A model generated the notes under the pieces. It searched no databases, had not been told where the DNA came from, and was given only the letters and a program-made list of their open reading frames with translations. A stretch of 64,000 nucleotides of DNA, from assembly GCA_009773645.1 (NCBI GenBank), contig WSYB01000013.1, positions 124,001-188,000 of the forward strand, read 5' to 3'. The position numbers were made by a program, and so were the translations under genes. Origin of the DNA: Geobacteraceae bacterium (GTDB lineage Bacteria > Desulfobacterota > Desulfuromonadia > Geobacterales > Geobacteraceae). This document shows, piece by piece, positions 60,344-64,000 of this stretch; within the stretch, counting starts at the first letter, position 1, and each line of letters begins with the position of its first letter.

Positions 60344-61361
60344 GGCAGCCTCCCGTGTTCTGCGCGGCAGCTTTACATCATCTCGAAGAGATAGATGACG
60401 ATCTCGATGAAGATGAGGGCGATGATGATCCATTCCAGCCGGGATGCCCTTCTGGCGTGGCTCAGGCTTGTGAATACCCCGGTGATGTCCATGAGGGTTT
60501 CCGATTTGTGCTTGATCTCCTGGTAGCGCTGGTTTAGTTCGAACAGGTTGTCCATGGTCATGTAAAGGCGGTCTGCCTCCTGGTTCTCCCAGGTGATCTC
60601 CGGTTTGTCGAGTACCATGACGTAGGAAATGGAGCGGTATTTGAAGTTGAGGATCTTCGAGGCGAGGTTGGCGAGCCTTTTGTCGGGTATGCTCAGTTTC
60701 CCCTGATCGAGAAGCGCTATCACTCCTTCCATCTCGTCGAGCACCATGTCAACCTGTTCCTCGATCCGTTCCAGCGCCACCGATTTGGCGATGACGAAGG
60801 CGATGATGTCGATGAAGGCGCGGTCATGGCGCGGCATGACGGCGTAATCGTTGGTGATGGCAAGCGTTCCTCCTGCTTCGATCCGCAGGGAGTAGTGGTC
60901 CTGGTATTTGATGTTCGGGAACCCCTTGAATGCATCGGTGATTTTTTCCATCTCCCGGGAAAATTCCTGGATGACACTATCGGCGCAGTTGAGGAAAACC
61001 ACCCCCCCGAAATAGTAGAGATAGACCTGCTGCTCTTCCGCACGGTCACCCGTCAGTGGCTGAAAAGCCACGGGATTCAACAGCATCGGTTCTTCCCAGC
61101 GGTATTTTCGGATGATGCTGAGCTGGGTCCCCAGTCTGTTCAGGTCCAGCTCCCCTGAGAGGGCAAAGGCTGTGAACTGATAATCGGCCATTTCCGTTTC
61201 TCCCTGATCTAAAGCTTACCCGATGCCGGACCGGTGCGCAAATCGGGAAAACAGAGCAACTTTGAACTTTATTTTCCCCTCAGCCGCAAATGTTTCATGA
61301 TTTTAAGATAATCGTAGTTTTGTCTTTAATATTGTCAGCAACGACAAAGTAATAAAACAGT
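59989..61361. repeat. Segmental duplication, copy B
   Basis: This 1373-bp stretch matches 22248-23631, from AGCAGGTGACGTGG to GTAATAAAACAGT. The plus-strand permease gene runs into its left end, and a palindromic repeat begins 12 bases after its right end. Confidence 0.95.
60373..61191 (-). CDS. RMD1/DUF155-family membrane-anchored protein, copy B
   Basis: The 272-residue protein is the second copy of the gene at 22631-23449, with 16 differences, none in the last 70 residues, which include the membrane segment. All features of the family are kept, including the C-terminal anchor. Copy B has the conserved upstream DNA minus about 14 bp. Whether the two copies are expressed alike cannot be told. 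Confidence 0.85.
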   Translation of the reverse strand: MADYQFTAFALSGELDLNRLGTQLSIIRKYRWEEPMLLNPVAFQPLTGDRAEEQQVYLYYFGGVVFLNCADSVIQEFSREMEKITDAFKGFPNIKYQDHYSLRIEAGGTLAITNDYAVMPRHDRAFIDIIAFVIAKSVALERIEEQVDMVLDEMEGVIALLDQGKLSIPDKRLANLASKILNFKYRSISYVMVLDKPEITWENQEADRLYMTMDNLFELNQRYQEIKHKSETLMDITGVFTSLSHARRASRLEWIIIALIFIEIVIYLFEMM

Positions 61362-61372
61362 GGACTCTCAGT

Positions 61373-61473
61373 GGGACGTTGCTTGCTAATTAGCTAAAAT
61401 GACCTTTGAACTTCATAATAGCAAGATAGCAAGCAACGTCCCTCCAGCCCCTAGCAACGTCCCTCCAGCCCCT
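61373..61473. repeat. Palindromic element with GGGACGTTGC ends and two 21-bp tandem units
   Basis: GGGACGTTGCTTGCTA (61373-61388) pairs with TAGCAAGCAACGTCCC (61427-61442), giving a 16-bp perfect outer stem. AGCAACGTCCCTCCAGCCCCT then occurs twice in tandem (61432-61452 and 61453-61473), so the right end has been doubled. REP-type palindromes with GGGACGTTG-like ends are linked to RAYT transposases in other genomes; none is encoded here. The remaining bases to 61551 hold nothing more. Confidence 0.7.
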
Positions 61474-61551
61474 TGGTGTCCCCGGAATTCCAAGCTCAGA
61501 TGCGGCGCCTGCCCACTGGGGAAGAAGTGTGCATGCAACGGCTACGACCCG

Positions 61552-62565
61552 TCACAACGGTATGATGCCGGAGCGCAGTCCAAGCACCTTGGCCGCCAAC
61601 TCGCCTCTGCGCCTTATTCCAGTCTTTTCGAAAATAACATGAAGATGGTCCTTGACGGTCTGCTCAGAGATAAAAAGCTGCTCCGCAATCTCCCGATTGG
61701 AATGGCCCTGAATGACAAGTACCCCGATCTCTCTTTCCCGCCTGCTCAGTTTGAAATCATCTAGTTTTGGATGTAGCCTGTGCTCAGCCGGGTAGCGTTC
61801 CAGGAGGATGAGTCTGCCTCTCCGGTCTCTGCCTAGAGGGACAGTCCGGACGCGGTAAGTGCCCGATCTGCTTTTGAAAAAGGCCGGAGCTGAACCGATG
61901 CCCGGCTCGGGGATGCGCTCTAACGGCATCCCCTTGAGTGCCAGCTTCGCCGCCTCATTCATGTAAATCGGCCTTCCGTCCTCCCCTGTGGTTATCACGC
62001 CGTTCGGCTCTTTGGTCAGCTCACTGCCATGTATTAAATCAAGGCTGCGGATGGCCCTGGCCATGTGGGGGAGAAGGATATTTATGATCTCCTTGTCGCG
62101 ATCGCTGAAGTCACCCTCCTGCTTCTGGCGGTGGAAGCCCGCAGTCCCGACCATATCACCCTGGGAGGCGAGTGAGACTGCGAGGACATAGAATACGGAA
62201 GCTAGTGGCAAGAGGAAATCGCAGGCGAACTCGCTCCGAATCAGGCTCCGCTCCAACACAAGGTCGGTGTTTCGCGCTACCCTGTTTGCGTTTTTATACC
62301 ACTCGCAGGTAATGAAGGGGTCGAGGGTTACGTAGTGGTCGAGATAGAGGACCATTGCCCCTTCGGAATTATTGAAAACCTCATAGCCGTTGAAGTAGTA
62401 TTCCCCGGTTTTTGGTTCGGTTGGGACAAAAATGGCACTATAGATGCCGATGAATTTCTGTAACTTTTCGCAGACTGCCCGGAACATGGCACTTCTGTCC
62501 GGCACCGAATAGATGGTATCGATGATTTCGAGTATATTCCTGTAGTCCTTTGCGGAAATGGTCAT
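61552..62565 (-). CDS. LuxR-type transcriptional regulator (first of a tandem pair)
   Basis: The 337-residue protein ends in a LuxR/NarL-type helix-turn-helix (KLSRREREIGVLVIQGHSNR, EIAEQLFISEQTVKDHLHVI). The N-terminal 250 residues contain a GAF/autoinducer-like sensor region and a PAS-like insert around GVITTGEDGRPIYMNE. The start at 62565 aligns with the paralogue encoded next; an upstream ATG at 62613 lacks a ribosome site. It is about 40% similar by eye to the gene at 62663-63679, from which it probably arose by duplication. Target genes are unknown. Confidence 0.85.
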   Translation of the reverse strand: MTISAKDYRNILEIIDTIYSVPDRSAMFRAVCEKLQKFIGIYSAIFVPTEPKTGEYYFNGYEVFNNSEGAMVLYLDHYVTLDPFITCEWYKNANRVARNTDLVLERSLIRSEFACDFLLPLASVFYVLAVSLASQGDMVGTAGFHRQKQEGDFSDRDKEIINILLPHMARAIRSLDLIHGSELTKEPNGVITTGEDGRPIYMNEAAKLALKGMPLERIPEPGIGSAPAFFKSRSGTYRVRTVPLGRDRRGRLILLERYPAEHRLHPKLDDFKLSRREREIGVLVIQGHSNREIAEQLFISEQTVKDHLHVIFEKTGIRRRGELAAKVLGLRSGIIPL

Positions 62566-62662
62566 AATCAAATCCCGGCTTTCGTGAGGAAAACAAATTC
62601 CGGTTTCCCGCATGAAACCGTCGCTATGCCCTTTCTTCCCAATTTTCTTCCTGCTATTGCCT

Positions 62663-63679
62663 CTATTCTTCACCTTCAGCGCGGAGGCCCATAATCTTTG
62701 CCGTCAATTCGCTTCGCCGTCTGACGCCGATTTTTTCAAATATGTCGTAGATATGGTCCTTGACGGTTTGCTCCGCTATGAACAGCCGGTCCGAAATTTC
62801 CCGGTTGGAATGCCCGAGAACCACAAGCCATGCGATCTCCTCCTGCCGCCTGCTCAAACCGAAACCTGCCAGCTTCGACTTAACCTTAAGGCTATTTTCA
62901 ACCGGCAGCAGATCAAGAAAGATGGTGCTTTTAGCCGCAGCTTCCCTCCGCACATGGTAGCGACCTTCTTCCGTCAGGAAGGATGCAGTATCCGCACCAT
63001 GCCCAGCGATTGGGATGGTCTTCCAAGGGGGTCCTTTTACCAGCCGTTTTGCCTCATTGTCCATATAAAGTGGATGGCCATCCGCCTTCGTCATGATCAA
63101 ACCGGTCTTCCGGAAGCCGTTTCCCCCCTTCATTTCAAACTCATGTAACGCACGGGCGAAGTGTGGCATTAGGAGAGTTACGATTTCCTTTTCCCTTTTG
63201 CTGAAGTCGCGGTCTTTTCGTGTGCGGTGCAAACCGAACCTGCCAACGGGCTTGCCATGATAGCCTAACGCGCCGCCCAATTCGTAAAAAATCGGATGGA
63301 GAGACTGGAAATCCCGGGAATATTCTGTTTCTGCAAGACGTGATGCGGGAATGACATCGGTCAGGGAGATTGCCTTGTTATGGCAACGATCCATCAATTC
63401 CGGAATTTGTCCATTCATTGCAAAAGGATGGAGAGGGGCGTAGTACGTGCAGAATAACCGGAGATTTTTTTCCGGTACATTGAATTCGAGGCCGTTTTGG
63501 AGGATAAGGTTTCCGGCGAGTGGCGTCGCCGGCAGAAAAGCCGCGCTGGAAATAGGGACCAGCTTCCCCATATTTTCGCAGAAGGCCTCGAACATGGCGA
63601 TTCTGTCGTCAATCGCATAGATGGTATCAATCACGTCCAGAATATCTTTAGTGATCGTGGGTAGTGGACTTGGGCACAT
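62663..63679 (-). CDS. LuxR-type transcriptional regulator (second of a tandem pair)
   Basis: The 338-residue protein has the same layout as its neighbour: a sensor region beginning ITKDILDVIDTIYAIDDRIA, a PAS-like stretch (GLIMTKADGHPLYMDNEAKR) and a C-terminal helix-turn-helix (LSRRQEEIAWLVVLGHSNRE, ISDRLFIAEQTVKDHIYDI). The two genes are 97 bases apart on the same strand. The start at 63679 matches the paralogue; a longer frame exists. As neither sits next to an obvious target operon, the pair may control unlinked genes or each other. Confidence 0.85.
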   Translation of the reverse strand: MCPSPLPTITKDILDVIDTIYAIDDRIAMFEAFCENMGKLVPISSAAFLPATPLAGNLILQNGLEFNVPEKNLRLFCTYYAPLHPFAMNGQIPELMDRCHNKAISLTDVIPASRLAETEYSRDFQSLHPIFYELGGALGYHGKPVGRFGLHRTRKDRDFSKREKEIVTLLMPHFARALHEFEMKGGNGFRKTGLIMTKADGHPLYMDNEAKRLVKGPPWKTIPIAGHGADTASFLTEEGRYHVRREAAAKSTIFLDLLPVENSLKVKSKLAGFGLSRRQEEIAWLVVLGHSNREISDRLFIAEQTVKDHIYDIFEKIGVRRRSELTAKIMGLRAEGEE

Positions 63680-64000
63680 ACAAAAATATATCCCTGACGA
63701 TAATGTCAAGCCGGAAAATCAAGGTGACAAGCAAAATCCTACTTTTGTAGGGTTGTGTTCAAATACGCTCTGCCTTATAAATACCATACCAGCCAACAAT
63801 CTTGCAATGAATTGACTATAGCACAAGAATATGACTGATTACACCCATCTTCAGCCATGTGCTTTTGTAATAGCAACATTCAATCTACTGTTTTAAAGGG
63901 GGGTAATGGCGAGCGTCTGTGAAAATATCTGAGATTGTATGTTCCAGTGTGTCCAACGAACAGGATAAGAAGGAGATAAAAAAGTGAAGGAGATAAAAAA
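63680..64000. other. Non-coding end of the window with a repeated ribosome-site motif
   Basis: The stretch holds the promoter region of the tandem regulators (TTGACA-like on the minus strand near 63704-63709), a CCTACTTTTGTAGG hairpin and, at the very end, AAGGAGATAAAAAA twice (63971-63983 region and 63987-64000) separated by GTG. The second copy may be the real ribosome site of a gene starting beyond the window, or GTG 63984 may start it. No complete gene is seen. Confidence 0.4.

Overview
The window looks like chromosomal DNA of a Geobacter-type bacterium (Desulfuromonadota). This rests on GC-rich, densely coded DNA, a Gram-negative envelope (outer-membrane barrels, an OmpH/Skp chaperone, a Wza-type export protein), an exosortase-linked exopolysaccharide locus of the Geobacter kind, and many small zinc-ribbon proteins. 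No species can be named from the sequence alone.

Layout. (1) Bases 1-17.2 kb hold a co-directional exopolysaccharide/exosortase locus: a gene cut by the window edge, two glycosyltransferase-type proteins, an oxidoreductase, an aldo/keto reductase-like protein, UDP-GlcNAc 2-epimerase, an exosortase fused to EpsI, a WecA/TagO-type initiating transferase, a TPR lipoprotein, a polysaccharide export protein, an outer-membrane barrel, a Wzz chain-length protein, a shortened BY-kinase-like ATPase and an OmpH-like chaperone. Sugar precursors are made, built on undecaprenyl phosphate, length-controlled and exported, and the exosortase should process proteins carrying a C-terminal sorting signal. A DUF2062 protein and, on the opposite strand, a subtilisin-like protease with an IPTL-CTERM-like tail follow. 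(2) 20-24 kb holds small cysteine-rich proteins, an HhH protein, and an RMD1-family/Mth938-like gene pair that recurs at 60-61 kb. (3) 24-31 kb holds a PHP-glycosyltransferase fusion, a large secreted protein, a CBS-containing histidine kinase, a CheY-like regulator and an Lgt-like membrane protein. (4) 31.8-46 kb is mostly minus strand: a phosphatidylserine decarboxylase homologue overlapping a large unknown protein, an acyl-CoA ligase, hydrolases, an M28 peptidase, a Tat-type metallophosphoesterase, and an operon of alpha/beta hydrolase, GH3-type ligase and SAP-domain protein.

(5) 46-53.2 kb is the phosphate-starvation module phoB-phoR-pstS-pstC-pstA-pstB-phoU, all minus strand. Two clear PhoB-box promoters, before phoB and pstS, share one architecture. 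A third good candidate precedes the hydrolase-GH3 operon and a weaker one precedes the acyl-CoA ligase, suggesting a local Pho regulon beyond phosphate uptake. (6) 53.3-56.1 kb is an integration scar: a frameshifted helicase remnant, a P4-type integrase with paired 11-bp repeats beside it, a 3' fragment of a tRNA-Gly gene, tandem repeats and a truncated copy of the HhH gene. (7) 56.3-60 kb is a metal (probably zinc) uptake operon with periplasmic binding protein and permease but no ATPase; the permease's last codons lie in the duplicated segment. (8) 60-64 kb holds the second RMD1/Mth938 copy, a palindromic repeat and two tandem LuxR-type regulators.

The most informative signals are the PhoB-box set, the 1.4-kb segmental duplication with its effect on the metal transporter, the exosortase next to a differently tagged protease, and the integrase/tRNA scar. 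No CRISPR array, rRNA, intact tRNA or insertion-sequence transposase was found.
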